The notes beneath the pieces are model-generated. The model was given only the letters and a program-made list of their open reading frames with translations. It was not told where the DNA came from and did no database searches. Made by a program: the position numbers and the translations under genes. A stretch of 47,566 nt of DNA. It comes from Thermogemmatispora sp. (GTDB taxonomy: Bacteria > Chloroflexota > Ktedonobacteria > Ktedonobacterales > Ktedonobacteraceae). Positions within the stretch are counted from its first letter, which is position 1, and each line of letters opens with the position of its first letter. This document shows, one piece after another, positions 22,582 to 32,399 of the stretch. The DNA lies in NCBI RefSeq assembly GCF_019683635.1, contig NZ_JADGIA010000012.1, positions 1 to 47,566 on the forward strand. Reading direction: 5' to 3'.

Positions 22582-23700
22582 TCAGAGCACCAAGGCCACC
22601 AGCAAATGGCTCTGAATGTCAGTGGTAGTGCCCAGGCCAAGCGAGAGATCAAGGGCGGAGCCACCGCAGGCTGTATTGCCACTCAGCTTGAGATCAGTGG
22701 CCAGCACCAGATCGATCGGGTAAATGTAGCCCGAAACAGCGGCGTGGGCAGTGGTCAGATAACCAGCGCCACAGATCGTATTGCTGACAATGCTGACGCC
22801 GCTACCCTGAACAGTAATGCCGGCCTGGTAGGACTGACCCGCCGCACCGCTAACGTTGAGAATGCGCGCATTGCTAATGGTGTTGCTGAGCAGGACAATG
22901 TGGGTGGCTGTGCGGGTCGAGACGCAGAGACCCTGGCGCGCTCCAATGCTGAGCTCGGAGATCCAGATGCCAATATCGTTATCCTGCAGGACGTTCGACT
23001 TTAGCTGCAGACCCAGCGTCAGCGGCAGACCATAGCAGGAGCCACCGACTACTGCGATCCCAGCCGCGACCCCCGGCTGGCTGCCAACATAAATATTGGC
23101 AGTAATACGGTTGCCACTGAGGGAAACATGCGCGCCGCCCACAACCTGGATGCCTGTCTGAGCCACAAAGGAAATCGGACCCAGGCCAATCAAGGTATTG
23201 TTGGTAATGATGGCGCTGTCCGACGGCCCGGCAATGATGACACCCGAGCGCAGATAGTGCGTGATGGTGTTACCTTCGATGGTGCCACAGGCGTGGCTAT
23301 CATTGGCGAAATAGATGCCTACACCAACGTGGATGTTGCTCAGATGGACATCGCCAATGTCATGAATGCGCGACTGCTTGATCGTCACGTTCGCACCGAC
23401 ATTCAGAACACCGAAGTCCAGCGCACCATAAATATCTGCATTGACAATGGAACCGGTCACACCGCTGCTGAAAAAGACCCCAACGTCACAGCCTGTCGCG
23501 TTGACGACCCCTGTGACCGTGGTCGAGGGGTTGACCAGTGCCGCCGTCAGAGTGACTCCATGCCAGCTAAAACCCGTTGACTTACAGCTCGTATGCCAGG
23601 CGCGCGCCCCAACAAGCTGCGATAGACCCAGGCTCAACAGCGCTATCACAAGCGCCAACGGTACACATGCCGCCAAAATCAAGGAAGCTTTTCTTCGCAA
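22582..23700 (-). CDS. Secreted right-handed beta-helix protein
   Basis: A 372-residue exported protein. Residues 1-32 form a signal peptide (basic MRRK, then a long hydrophobic core). The rest is built of short repeated units of the type GVxIxGNTI/SNTIxGAxI, such as IEGNTITHYL, ITNNTLIGLG, LSGNRITANI and IVSNTICGAG. These are the coils of a parallel beta-helix (PbH1, pectate-lyase-like). Several Cys are spread along the coils. No catalytic set of a known polysaccharide lyase could be assigned. The start is TTG with GGAGG 6-7 bases before it. A good promoter with a palindromic operator lies upstream. Confidence 0.85.
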   Translation of the reverse strand: MRRKASLILAACVPLALVIALLSLGLSQLVGARAWHTSCKSTGFSWHGVTLTAALVNPSTTVTGVVNATGCDVGVFFSSGVTGSIVNADIYGALDFGVLNVGANVTIKQSRIHDIGDVHLSNIHVGVGIYFANDSHACGTIEGNTITHYLRSGVIIAGPSDSAIITNNTLIGLGPISFVAQTGIQVVGGAHVSLSGNRITANIYVGSQPGVAAGIAVVGGSCYGLPLTLGLQLKSNVLQDNDIGIWISELSIGARQGLCVSTRTATHIVLLSNTISNARILNVSGAAGQSYQAGITVQGSGVSIVSNTICGAGYLTTAHAAVSGYIYPIDLVLATDLKLSGNTACGGSALDLSLGLGTTTDIQSHLLVALVL

Positions 23701-23786
23701 TGCCTTCCTCCACTTGACACCTGTAAGATGTTGCGCAGTCCCTTCCCGCTCTCACTCCAGGCGGAATAGACTGCACGATACTCCTG

Positions 23787-23808
23787 AAGGTACTCGGTCG
23801 AGTACCTT
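23787..23808. promoter_or_regulatory. 22-base palindrome in the leader of the beta-helix gene
   Basis: AAGGTACTCG (23787-23796) and CGAGTACCTT (23799-23808) are perfect arms separated by GT. It lies about 14-35 bases downstream of the predicted start, a typical repressor roadblock position; it could also fold as an RNA hairpin. Confidence 0.6.
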
Positions 23809-23828
23809 CTCCTATCGAAGCGTGGAAA

Positions 23829-23857
23829 AATATAACACGCTTTCCCATTGATGTCAA
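23829..23857 (-). promoter_or_regulatory. Promoter of the beta-helix protein gene
   Basis: The minus strand has TTGACA (23852-23857), a 17-base spacer and TATATT (23829-23834), set in an AT-rich region unlike its surroundings. Confidence 0.7.
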
Positions 23858-23994
23858 TAAAGAATCTGCATTGTGATAATTTATGAATACATTGTAATGT
23901 TGAGCGATTTAAATATATAGACATAAAGAAGAGGTGATGAAGGGGAAGCAGCTCTAGCTGGAGCGTGGATAATCCAGGGGTGGGAGAGAACAGT

Positions 23995-24036
23995 GCCCCG
24001 GCAGACAACGCCAGTCTACGCGCTGTTTACCGGGGC
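23995..24036 (-). terminator. Hairpin after metY
   Basis: GCCCCGG (23995-24001) and CCGGGGC (24030-24036) form a perfect 7-base stem about 50 bases past the metY stop. No T-run is present, so confidence is low. I see nothing else between 23858 and 24087. Confidence 0.35.
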
Positions 24037-24087
24037 CAGAGGCAAGTCTCGGCTGCCAGGTCGTCGCCGCGTCGGTTCTTGACGAGA

Positions 24088-25763
<1,676 letters not shown>

Positions 25764-26291
25764 ATGATGCAGTATGCTCCTGATATGTACGATCGTCTGA
25801 AGCTCCTTCAGACGTATCGCCATGTGGCCATTGTCGGCATCTCGGCTGATCCCTATCGACCGAGCCATTTCGTGGCCATCTATCTGCAGGCCGAGGGCTA
25901 TCATATCATTCTGGTGAATCCGCGCTACGCCGGGCAGACGATCCTCGGAAAGCGGGTCTATGCTTCGCTGACAGAGGCCAAGGAGGCCGGGGAAACGATC
26001 GAGGTGGTGGATGTCTTTCGCAAGCCCGAGGATGTTCTGCCTATTGCTGAGGAGGCAATTCGCATCGGGGCGAAGGTGCTCTGGCTCCAGCTCGGCATTC
26101 GCAACGATGAGGCCGGACGCCTGGCACAGGAGGCTGGTTTGATCTTCGTGCAGAATAAGTGTATTAAGATGGAACACGCCCGCTTCTTCGGCGGCCTGCA
26201 CACCGTCGGACTGAACACGGGCGTGGTTCTTTCGCGGGCCTTACCTCGGGCTGAGGTACTGAAGCCCTCCTCTGCTGAGCTGGTGCGCTAG
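25764..26291 (+). CDS. CoA-binding domain protein (YccU-like)
   Basis: A protein of about 175 residues with a Rossmann-type CoA-binding fold: HVAIVGISADPYRPSHFVA (dinucleotide loop), then HIILVNPRYAGQTILGKRVY and VLWLQLGIRNDEA. These are the landmarks of the YccU/CoA_binding_2 group, related to succinyl-CoA ligase alpha domains. The ATG at 25764 is preceded by a GATGAGG stretch; an in-frame GTG at 25707 would add 19 polar residues without family resemblance. The last 25 residues are variable. Biological role unknown; the family has no settled function. It is divergent from metY. Confidence 0.88.
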   Translation: MMQYAPDMYDRLKLLQTYRHVAIVGISADPYRPSHFVAIYLQAEGYHIILVNPRYAGQTILGKRVYASLTEAKEAGETIEVVDVFRKPEDVLPIAEEAIRIGAKVLWLQLGIRNDEAGRLAQEAGLIFVQNKCIKMEHARFFGGLHTVGLNTGVVLSRALPRAEVLKPSSAELVR

Positions 26292-26451
26292 GCTGCGGCC
26301 CTGTCCTTCCTTGAAGGCTTGGTCTGGAGAGAGGCCGGTCCCGCCCTGCTGACGCTCGGACAGGCGGGTGGCGTTGCCCCAGGGCAGGGAGCCGGGACCA
26401 GCCTCATCGTTCCGTTCTGCGCAGTGCACTGCGTTGAACGTGCTCTTCGCC

Positions 26452-27336
26452 TTAGCGGAAATGTGGCAAGACGCTGCGCACAAAGCGCTCCAGTGAAGGA
26501 ATGTCCAGGAAGCGGAAGATAAAGTGAGAGACACCGATTTCAATGAACTGCTCTAGTTCCCGAATGACTTCGGTGGGGCTGCCGGCGATGAAGTGCTTTT
26601 TGGGGTCGCGTACAACCAGGGCAGGGTCATCGGCAACGCTGGCGGTGCTGAGATAGGTCAGGGTGATCTCTGCAGGATTGCGCCCGAATCGCTGGCAGTG
26701 CTGGTGTAATATGCCCAGTTTGCGGCTGTATTCTTCGAGCGTGCAGGAATTGAAGTTCCAGAGGTCGGCATAGCGCGCGGTAATGGCCAGGGTGCGCTGC
26801 TCACCTCCGCCACCAATGAGGAGGGGGATCGACGGCTGCGGGACTGGCAGACAGTGCGCTGCTTCGATACGATAGTGCTTCCCGCTAAAGGTGGCTGGCC
26901 CCCCTTGCCACAAGAGCCGCATGATTTGAATCGCCTCTTCCAGCTGCTCCATCCGCTCTTTGACACTGGGGAAGTGATAGCCGTAGGAGCGATATTCATG
27001 TTCCTGCCAGCCGGCTCCAAGGCCGAGGATCAGCCGTCCACCGGACATGTGTTGCAGATTGGCGGCCATCTTAGCCAGCAGCGCCGGATTGCGGTACCCC
27101 TGGCCAAGGACCAGTGAGCCGACTTTCAGGTGGGGATAGCTTGCCGCTACATAACACATGGTCGAGAAGCATTCCATGACAGCTGCTTCTCCCCAGTCAA
27201 AATGATCTTCGACCCAGATGGTGCTGAACCCTTCTGCCGCCTGAATCAGCCGCTGATTATACTCCCATAGCTCATCTGGACCCAAGGGGGGGCGCTGCAT
27301 CATTTGAAGCATCAAACCAAATTCAACACGACTCAC
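26452..27336 (-). CDS. LLM-class (F420-type luciferase-like) oxidoreductase
   Basis: A 294-residue TIM-barrel flavin/F420-dependent oxidoreductase. Recognisable features are FGLMLQ at the start, TIWVEDHFDWG, VGSLVLGQGYRNPALLAKMAA, the hallmark SGGRLILGLGAGWQEHEYRSYG (about 97-118), and IPLLIGGGGEQRTLAITARYADLWN. The family uses reduced FMN or F420; the WQEHEY form is frequent in F420 enzymes, so F420 is favoured but not proven. The start is GTG with AAGGGA 10 bases upstream. Substrate unknown. It stands alone between unrelated genes. Confidence 0.9.
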   Translation of the reverse strand: MSRVEFGLMLQMMQRPPLGPDELWEYNQRLIQAAEGFSTIWVEDHFDWGEAAVMECFSTMCYVAASYPHLKVGSLVLGQGYRNPALLAKMAANLQHMSGGRLILGLGAGWQEHEYRSYGYHFPSVKERMEQLEEAIQIMRLLWQGGPATFSGKHYRIEAAHCLPVPQPSIPLLIGGGGEQRTLAITARYADLWNFNSCTLEEYSRKLGILHQHCQRFGRNPAEITLTYLSTASVADDPALVVRDPKKHFIAGSPTEVIRELEQFIEIGVSHFIFRFLDIPSLERFVRSVLPHFR

Positions 27337-27469
27337 GCTTGTTCGTCCCTTCTATTCAGAATAGACCTGAACAGGCTTGCTCTCGTCGAGAGCATCATAC
27401 CACATGCCAGAGTCTCATTGTGGGCGAACCAGGCCAGGGCCGCGAGGAGGCCGGCACTCCTCACCTGTT

Positions 27470-28480
27470 TCAGCCAGGTGGCCACTGATAGCCAGCGGAG
27501 CGATAGATAGCCTCGATGGTGGCAAGGTTTTCTAGGGATTCCTCAAGCTGCAGCAAGGGCGGGCGCCCGGTGCGCAGGCAGCTTCCGAAATGCTCGATCT
27601 CCAGACGATAAGGATCGCTGGGCGGGAAGCGGCGCACGATAATCTGTTCGCCAACGGTGAGGGTCACAGTGGTCTCTATCTGCCCGGGTGTGAAGGGGCC
27701 ATTGAGCAGAAGGGTCCCATTCTCTCCGATAATTTCAGCAAGCTGACGGGTAGGCAGTTCAAAGCTGCTGTCGATGAGAGCGAAGCGCCCTTCTCCGAAA
27801 TCGAGGAAGGCCACCACGGCACGCTCGACTTCTCCGCGAGCCGGGGCATAGACACGCGCCCCGACAGCCAGTGGGGCCCGACCATAGATGGCCCGACAGA
27901 GATTGAGTGAGTAGCAGCCCACATCAACGAGCGAGCCGCCCCCAAGGGTAGTTTGCAGGCGAATGTCCTGGGAACGGCTGCGCAGGTCGAAATAGAAGGA
28001 GGAACGCACAAGCTTGACGACCCCAATGAGGCCCTCGCTGATTTGCTCCATGACCCAGAGCATTTGCGGATGGAAGCGATACATAAAGGCCTCCATGAGC
28101 AGCCGCCCCTGGGCGCGGGCCGTCTGAAGCATGCTCAGCCCCTGCTCAACGGTGAGAGCCAGCGGCTTCTCGCAGAGGACATGCTTGCCAGCCTTCAAGG
28201 CTCGCATGCTCCACTCCGCATGCATGCTATTGGGTAAGGGCACATAGACTGCCTCTACTCCTTCGTCTGCCAGCAGGCTCTCATAATCACTATAGATGCG
28301 TACGGCTGGGGGAGCAGACAGCTGCAGGCGAACACGGTCCGGTTCGCGGCTAGCAATGGCCACCAGTTGGGCATTATTGGCCGCCTGAATAGCGGGAATG
28401 ACGCGCTTGAGGGCAACGCTAGCAGCGCCGAGTATCCCCCATTTCACCGGCGCTTCCGTTGAGTGTAGCTCGCTTTGCAT
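27470..28480 (-). CDS. Gfo/Idh/MocA-family NAD(P)-dependent oxidoreductase
   Basis: A 336-residue dehydrogenase. The Rossmann loop is WGILGAASVALKRVIPAIQ near the N-terminus, and the conserved EKP motif is in HVLCEKPLAL (catalytic Lys of the family). The C-terminal beta-sheet domain carries LVDVGCYSLNLCRAIYG. Such enzymes oxidise or reduce sugars and cyclitols; the substrate here is unknown. The open frame runs on to 28630, but the ATG at 28480 has an AGGAAGAGAGG leader and starts right before the fold. The upstream codons include a tetranucleotide repeat and look non-coding. Confidence 0.9.
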   Translation of the reverse strand: MQSELHSTEAPVKWGILGAASVALKRVIPAIQAANNAQLVAIASREPDRVRLQLSAPPAVRIYSDYESLLADEGVEAVYVPLPNSMHAEWSMRALKAGKHVLCEKPLALTVEQGLSMLQTARAQGRLLMEAFMYRFHPQMLWVMEQISEGLIGVVKLVRSSFYFDLRSRSQDIRLQTTLGGGSLVDVGCYSLNLCRAIYGRAPLAVGARVYAPARGEVERAVVAFLDFGEGRFALIDSSFELPTRQLAEIIGENGTLLLNGPFTPGQIETTVTLTVGEQIIVRRFPPSDPYRLEIEHFGSCLRTGRPPLLQLEESLENLATIEAIYRSAGYQWPPG

Positions 28481-28542
28481 AGGCCTCTCTTCCTGAGAGA
28501 ATGCGCAGAGCGCCGTTTCCTCTCTGGTCCTGACTGAGCAGG

Positions 28543-28566
28543 CGGACGGACGGACGGACGGACGGA
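28543..28566. repeat. Tetranucleotide tandem repeat (CGGA)x6
   Basis: Six exact CGGA units lie 63-86 bases upstream of the chosen start of the Gfo/Idh/MocA gene, on its untranslated side. Such repeats can change length by slippage. Confidence 0.85.
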
Positions 28567-28733
28567 GAGACGGGCAGGTGGCTCCCACGCTGTTCATCCG
28601 ACGGTCCGTAGTGGCCCGAGAGGAGGTCAAGTCTCCTTTCCCTTCCTGCCCTGCTCCAGCGAGAACGAGAAGGTAGATCAGGACATCGGCAGGTCAGGCG
28701 CAGGGACCAGGGAAGAAAGATAGGACCGGTGAC

Positions 28734-28764
28734 CCCAGGCAGGCCACAGTTCCAGTAGCCTGGG
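28734..28764 (-). terminator. Hairpin after the Ig-like protein gene
   Basis: CCCAGGC (28734-28740) and GCCTGGG (28758-28764) are perfect arms about 75 bases past the stop at 28841. Weak evidence for a terminator. The rest of 28481-28840 shows no gene. Confidence 0.35.
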
Positions 28765-28840
28765 TGCGCTGGATATGCCACCGGTCGAGCAGCGAATGCC
28801 AGGGCAGAGCGAAGAGCCTGCCGCCCTGAGCACTGCCGGG

Positions 28841-29656
28841 CTAAGCCTCGCTATCTCTCACCCCTACGGGTATGCTGATCAGGAGCGACTCCTCCAGCGG
28901 TTGTGTGCCGAGAGCAGCGAATGGCGCGACTGGCGCACTGCGCTGGACGACGACACGAATGCCATCTAGGAATGTATCACCGAGCCAGGCCTCGACATCA
29001 CTGACCAGCTCGAACGCTTCTGTCGCAAAGCGATGGGCGCGAATCACGAGAAGAGCCTCGCGCTCCTCATGGGGCCGCAACCAGAGAGGTTGCCCGGGAA
29101 CCAGGCGGCTGCCGTCCTGCGGTAGCTCGACCCAGGCTCGGAAGGCCTCCTCTCCCAGGCCGGTACTGTGGAGGTTCAGGCGCAAGCGCAGGGGCTGGGC
29201 CTTCTCTGTAGGATTCCCCAGTCGAAACGGCACTGCCCAGCGGTAGGCATCGGCAGGAGCGTTGATGACATTCAAATTGCAGCCGACGACCCAGGGCTCT
29301 GACCATCCCTCGATCTCAAGGGAGACACGCAGACAACGGTGACCGCTAGCACTCGGGAGCCATTGCCAGCTGAGGGCCTCGATATGAGAGGGATCAGCTG
29401 GTAAGGTCACAGGCCCCAATGCTGGCAGGTTCTCGTGCTTGAGGGAGCCCATGCCGAAGTAGTAGATCCGCGGCGTGGCCTTCTGCACCGTGAGCGGCTC
29501 TCCGGCCTCGTTACATAAGAGAAGACGGATCGAGACTGTCTCGCCGACACGTGGCGGGTTGGGAACGATCTCCAGCCCGTTGGCGGCGAAGCGCAATCGG
29601 CGCCAGACTTCCTCTGGTGGAAGCGTTTGCCCAAGGGACACAGCATTCCTGGTCAT
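28841..29656 (-). CDS. Protein of unknown function with Ig-like beta-sandwich repeats
   Basis: A 271-residue protein I do not recognise. The start at 29656 is supported by a strong AAGGAGGAG ribosome binding site. Residues about 25-130 and 130-260 each have the strand pattern of an immunoglobulin-like sandwich: NPPRVGETVSIRLLL, then PFRLGNPTEKAQPLRLRLNL and DGSRLVPGQPLWLRPHEERE. They resemble CARDB/NEW3-type domains that pack onto other proteins. No signal peptide or membrane helix is visible, so it would be cytoplasmic unless exported otherwise. A separate promoter lies upstream. It is on the same strand as the aryl-CoA-ligase-like gene, 106 bases downstream of it; a shared job is possible but not shown. 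Confidence 0.75.
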   Translation of the reverse strand: MTRNAVSLGQTLPPEEVWRRLRFAANGLEIVPNPPRVGETVSIRLLLCNEAGEPLTVQKATPRIYYFGMGSLKHENLPALGPVTLPADPSHIEALSWQWLPSASGHRCLRVSLEIEGWSEPWVVGCNLNVINAPADAYRWAVPFRLGNPTEKAQPLRLRLNLHSTGLGEEAFRAWVELPQDGSRLVPGQPLWLRPHEEREALLVIRAHRFATEAFELVSDVEAWLGDTFLDGIRVVVQRSAPVAPFAALGTQPLEESLLISIPVGVRDSEA

Positions 29657-29707
29657 GGATCTCCTCCTTGCATGGCAAGCCAAAGCGCATCTTTTACAAA
29701 TCGTTCT

Positions 29708-29737
29708 ATTATACGCTCTATTCGGCTAGTGGTGCAA
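29708..29737 (-). promoter_or_regulatory. Promoter of the Ig-like protein gene
   Basis: The minus strand has TTGCAC (29732-29737), an 18-base spacer and a perfect TATAAT (29708-29713), about 50 bases before the start codon. Confidence 0.6.
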
Positions 29738-29762
29738 GCGACGCACCAGGAAAGGAACCGGG

Positions 29763-31052
29763 CTAGAGCGTTCGCCTGCGACGATCTTCCACGCGCTTCG
29801 CCTTTAGCTCGAAGCGCGGTAAGCTTCCCTCGGCGACGGCTTCGACAGGGATGCGCAAGCCAAAGGAGGCGCGCAGAGCCTCCTGAATCTCGCCGACCAA
29901 CGAGGGAGGGCACTCGACCTGGAGCGCGATCTCATCCAGCGGTCCATTGTTGGTCACGATGATACGGTACTCGGCCACCTCGGGGAAGCGGTGTAAGACA
30001 TTGGCGATGGCCGAGGGATAGATATTGACACCGCGCACAATGAGCATATCATCGATGCGCCCCAAGATTCCGCCGGGGAGCAGCAGGAAGGCGCGGCCAC
30101 AGGGGCAGCTATAGCCGCCATTGCGCACCAGGTCGCCGGTACGATAGCGCAGGGCCGGGTTGCCCCAACGTCCCAGATTGGTCAGTACTAATTCACCGAC
30201 TTCGCCCACCGGCACAGGCTGGCCAGAGAGAGGGTCGAGAATTTCAGCGATGAATTCGCCTTCATTGACATGCAGGCCGTGTTGCTGCTCGCAAGTAAAG
30301 CCGTAGGCACCCATTTCGGACATGCCAGCGTGGTCGTAGGCTTTGGCTCCCCAAGCCTCTTCAATGCGCTGGCGCGTGGCCGGAATCGAGGCCCCCGGTT
30401 CGCCCGCATGGATTGTAATGCGCACCTTAAGCTTCTGCAGGTCAAAGCCCTCCTGCTGGGCCACCTCCGCCAGGCGCAGGGCATAGCTCGGTGTGCACAC
30501 CAGGACGGTAGCCTGGACGTCTTGCATCATTCGTAACCGCTGCAGCGAGTCCATACCGCCGCCGGGAACCACCAGGGCCCCCAGATTTTTGGCCCCTTCA
30601 CAGGCCGCCCAGAAGCCGATGAAGGGTCCGAAACCAAAGGCGATGAAGATCACATCATCGCGGGTGACGCCCGCTGCTTGATAGACCGTCTTCCAGCAGT
30701 CGGCCCACCACTTCCAGCTTTCCGCCGTATCGAGGACACGCAAGGGGCGTCCGGTCGTGCCCGACGTCTGATGATAGCGCACGTACTCGCTCAGTGCGTA
30801 GGTCATGTTCTCGCCATAGAGCGGATGCCGCTCCTGGTCAGCAAGCAGTTCCTGTTTGGTCGTAAAGGGCAGAAGCGATAGATCGCGCAGCCGTGTTAGT
30901 GAGAGCGACTGGCCATTCGCCAACAATTTCCGTTCGTAAAAACTGTTGCGCGGTAAAATGCGCGTAAGCCCTAGCTGGAGCCGGGCCAATTGCCGCGCTT
31001 CGATCAGTGAACGCGAAGCACTCTCCAGCCGTGGATGATTTGATTGAGGCAT
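29763..31052 (-). CDS. Phenylacetate-CoA ligase-like aryl-CoA ligase (ANL superfamily)
   Basis: A 429-residue adenylate-forming enzyme of the PaaK group, which joins an aromatic acid to CoA through an acyl-AMP. The P-loop-like motif HQTSGTTGRPLRV (about 94-106), the acyl-AMP motif YDHAGMSEMGAYGF, YRTGDLV and the hinge GRIDDMLIVRGVNIYPSAI are all present. The length is that of PaaK (430-440), shorter than most ANL enzymes. A CPCG pair in SCPCGRAF is also common in this group. AAAGGA precedes the ATG. It follows the three hydroxylase genes at 31392-35579 on the same strand after 339 bases. A link to a CoA-thioester-acting molybdenum hydroxylase is attractive but unproven. Confidence 0.88.
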   Translation of the reverse strand: MPQSNHPRLESASRSLIEARQLARLQLGLTRILPRNSFYERKLLANGQSLSLTRLRDLSLLPFTTKQELLADQERHPLYGENMTYALSEYVRYHQTSGTTGRPLRVLDTAESWKWWADCWKTVYQAAGVTRDDVIFIAFGFGPFIGFWAACEGAKNLGALVVPGGGMDSLQRLRMMQDVQATVLVCTPSYALRLAEVAQQEGFDLQKLKVRITIHAGEPGASIPATRQRIEEAWGAKAYDHAGMSEMGAYGFTCEQQHGLHVNEGEFIAEILDPLSGQPVPVGEVGELVLTNLGRWGNPALRYRTGDLVRNGGYSCPCGRAFLLLPGGILGRIDDMLIVRGVNIYPSAIANVLHRFPEVAEYRIIVTNNGPLDEIALQVECPPSLVGEIQEALRASFGLRIPVEAVAEGSLPRFELKAKRVEDRRRRTL

Positions 31053-31391
31053 GGATCACGTCCTTTCACTCCCGGCCCCGAGCTGCCCGGCGGGCGGGAA
31101 AGCACGCCATATCCCTTACTTTTCTCCTTGCGGCTTTCTCGTTCTTCTTTATTTCTTTCTCGTATCTTCCTTGCCTGTCCTGTCGCTGTGGTTTCAGCAA
31201 GCAGCTCTCTCTCGCTGGGAGGCTGGCCTGTGCCCGGGCAGGGACAGCCCGGCACGTCGAGAGAGCCAGGTGCCCGCAGATGGCAGACAAAGGACGGCCC
31301 TCTCTTTCCGACCTACCGGGCAGACGGGTGGAGCCTTCTCATGCAGTAACACGCCTGGGCAGCTGCGGAGCGCTTCAAAGTCAGCCCAAGC
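31053..31391. other. Spacer between the hydroxylase and ligase genes
   Basis: No gene is supported. On the minus strand the part nearest the ligase gene is purine-rich (pyrimidine-rich TTTCTCG/TTCTTT on the plus strand, about 31125-31165). I see no consensus promoter or intrinsic terminator, so cotranscription with the ligase stays undecided. Confidence 0.4.
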
Positions 31392-32399
31392 CTACTCAGC
31401 TCCGCTGCCCTGCTCTGCTTCTAGCAGCAGGTCGAGAGCTCGTCGAACGTAGACCGGTGTGAGCTGTTTGCGATAGGTGATTGTCAGATCCGCGTTGTCC
31501 AGTGGCCTGGCACGTTTCGCAGCCAGGGTCGCTACTTCTTGCAGCAGGGCAGGCGTTGGCTGCTGTCCTCGCAGGCGCGCCATCGCCTCTTCAGCCTCGA
31601 CAGGATGAGAGGCAACAGCGCCCAGTGCAATGCGAGCATCGCCTATGCGACCATCTGGCTCACGACGCAGGGCCACGGCCACACCCAGAATGGGGAAGTC
31701 GAAGGAGCCACGTCGGCGTAGCTTGAGATAGGTACTGCGCCAGCCAAGCGCGGGTGGCAGCCAGATCTCCTGTAAGATCTCATCAGCCTCACGAGTATAA
31801 GGTCGCATGCCGTCGTCGTAGAACAGCTCCTGAATCGGTATCTCGCGCTCGCCACGCACACTGACCAGACGTACCCGCGCTTGCAGGGCCACAAGCACGG
31901 GCGCCGTATCCGCCGAGGAGATGGCCCAGCAGCGTGGACTGCCCGGAGCGACAAGGCAGATGCTACCATCGCGCTTCATGCAATAGCCGATGGAATGGCG
32001 CCAGAACTCGGTTTGATTATAATAGTTGCAACGCGTATCCAGCAAGATATTGCCGCCAATGGTGCCAGCATTGCGCAACTGAGGTGTAGAGACCGCCGCG
32101 GCTGCCAAGGCCAGAGCAGGATAGTGGGCACAAATGAGTGGATGGTTGCTGATGCTTGTCAGGGTCTCGCCTGCACCGATGCGCATGCCCATTTCTGGGG
32201 AGCCACTGATCCCCTTCAGCTCGCGCAGGTGGCGCAGCCCAATAAGGACCGCAGGCGTAAACTGGCGACGCTTCATATTAGGCAGCAAGTCAGTTCCGCC
32301 GGCCACGGGCATGGCCTGGGGTCCTTCCTCAGCCAGTAGCCGCGTTGCCTCGCCGAGTGTGCGTGGTGCCAGATAGCGAAAAGGAGGCAGGCGTAGCAT
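31392..32399 (-). CDS. FAD subunit of a molybdenum hydroxylase with HcrB-type [4Fe-4S] insertion
   Basis: A 335-residue flavin subunit. The FAD motifs are AGGTDLLPNMK (about 33-43) and TIGGNILLDTRCN (about 113-125). Between them and the normal continuation lies an insertion with four cysteines: Cys124, Cys140, Cys148 and Cys157 (TRCNYYNQ, GYCMKRDG, SICLV, SPRCWAI). The spacing 16/8/9 is the same as I recall for the [4Fe-4S] ligands of the 4-hydroxybenzoyl-CoA reductase beta subunit (HcrB). CoxM, XdhB and similar subunits lack this loop. Its ATG directly follows the stop of the large-subunit gene (TGAATG), indicating coupling. The extra cluster suggests that low-potential electrons are fed in, i.e. 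reduction rather than hydroxylation. Confidence 0.9.
   Translation of the reverse strand: MLRLPPFRYLAPRTLGEATRLLAEEGPQAMPVAGGTDLLPNMKRRQFTPAVLIGLRHLRELKGISGSPEMGMRIGAGETLTSISNHPLICAHYPALALAAAAVSTPQLRNAGTIGGNILLDTRCNYYNQTEFWRHSIGYCMKRDGSICLVAPGSPRCWAISSADTAPVLVALQARVRLVSVRGEREIPIQELFYDDGMRPYTREADEILQEIWLPPALGWRSTYLKLRRRGSFDFPILGVAVALRREPDGRIGDARIALGAVASHPVEAEEAMARLRGQQPTPALLQEVATLAAKRARPLDNADLTITYRKQLTPVYVRRALDLLLEAEQGSGAE

Noticed and set aside
28481-28630. N-terminal extension of the Gfo/Idh/MocA protein from 28630
   Set aside because: It would translate the CGGA repeat as a low-complexity stretch, has no family counterpart, and a good start with ribosome binding site exists at 28480.
31007-31462. 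Plus-strand frames in the ligase/hydroxylase spacer
   Set aside because: Several overlapping frames with Ser/Leu/Arg-rich translations and no motif; they overlap two real gene ends.
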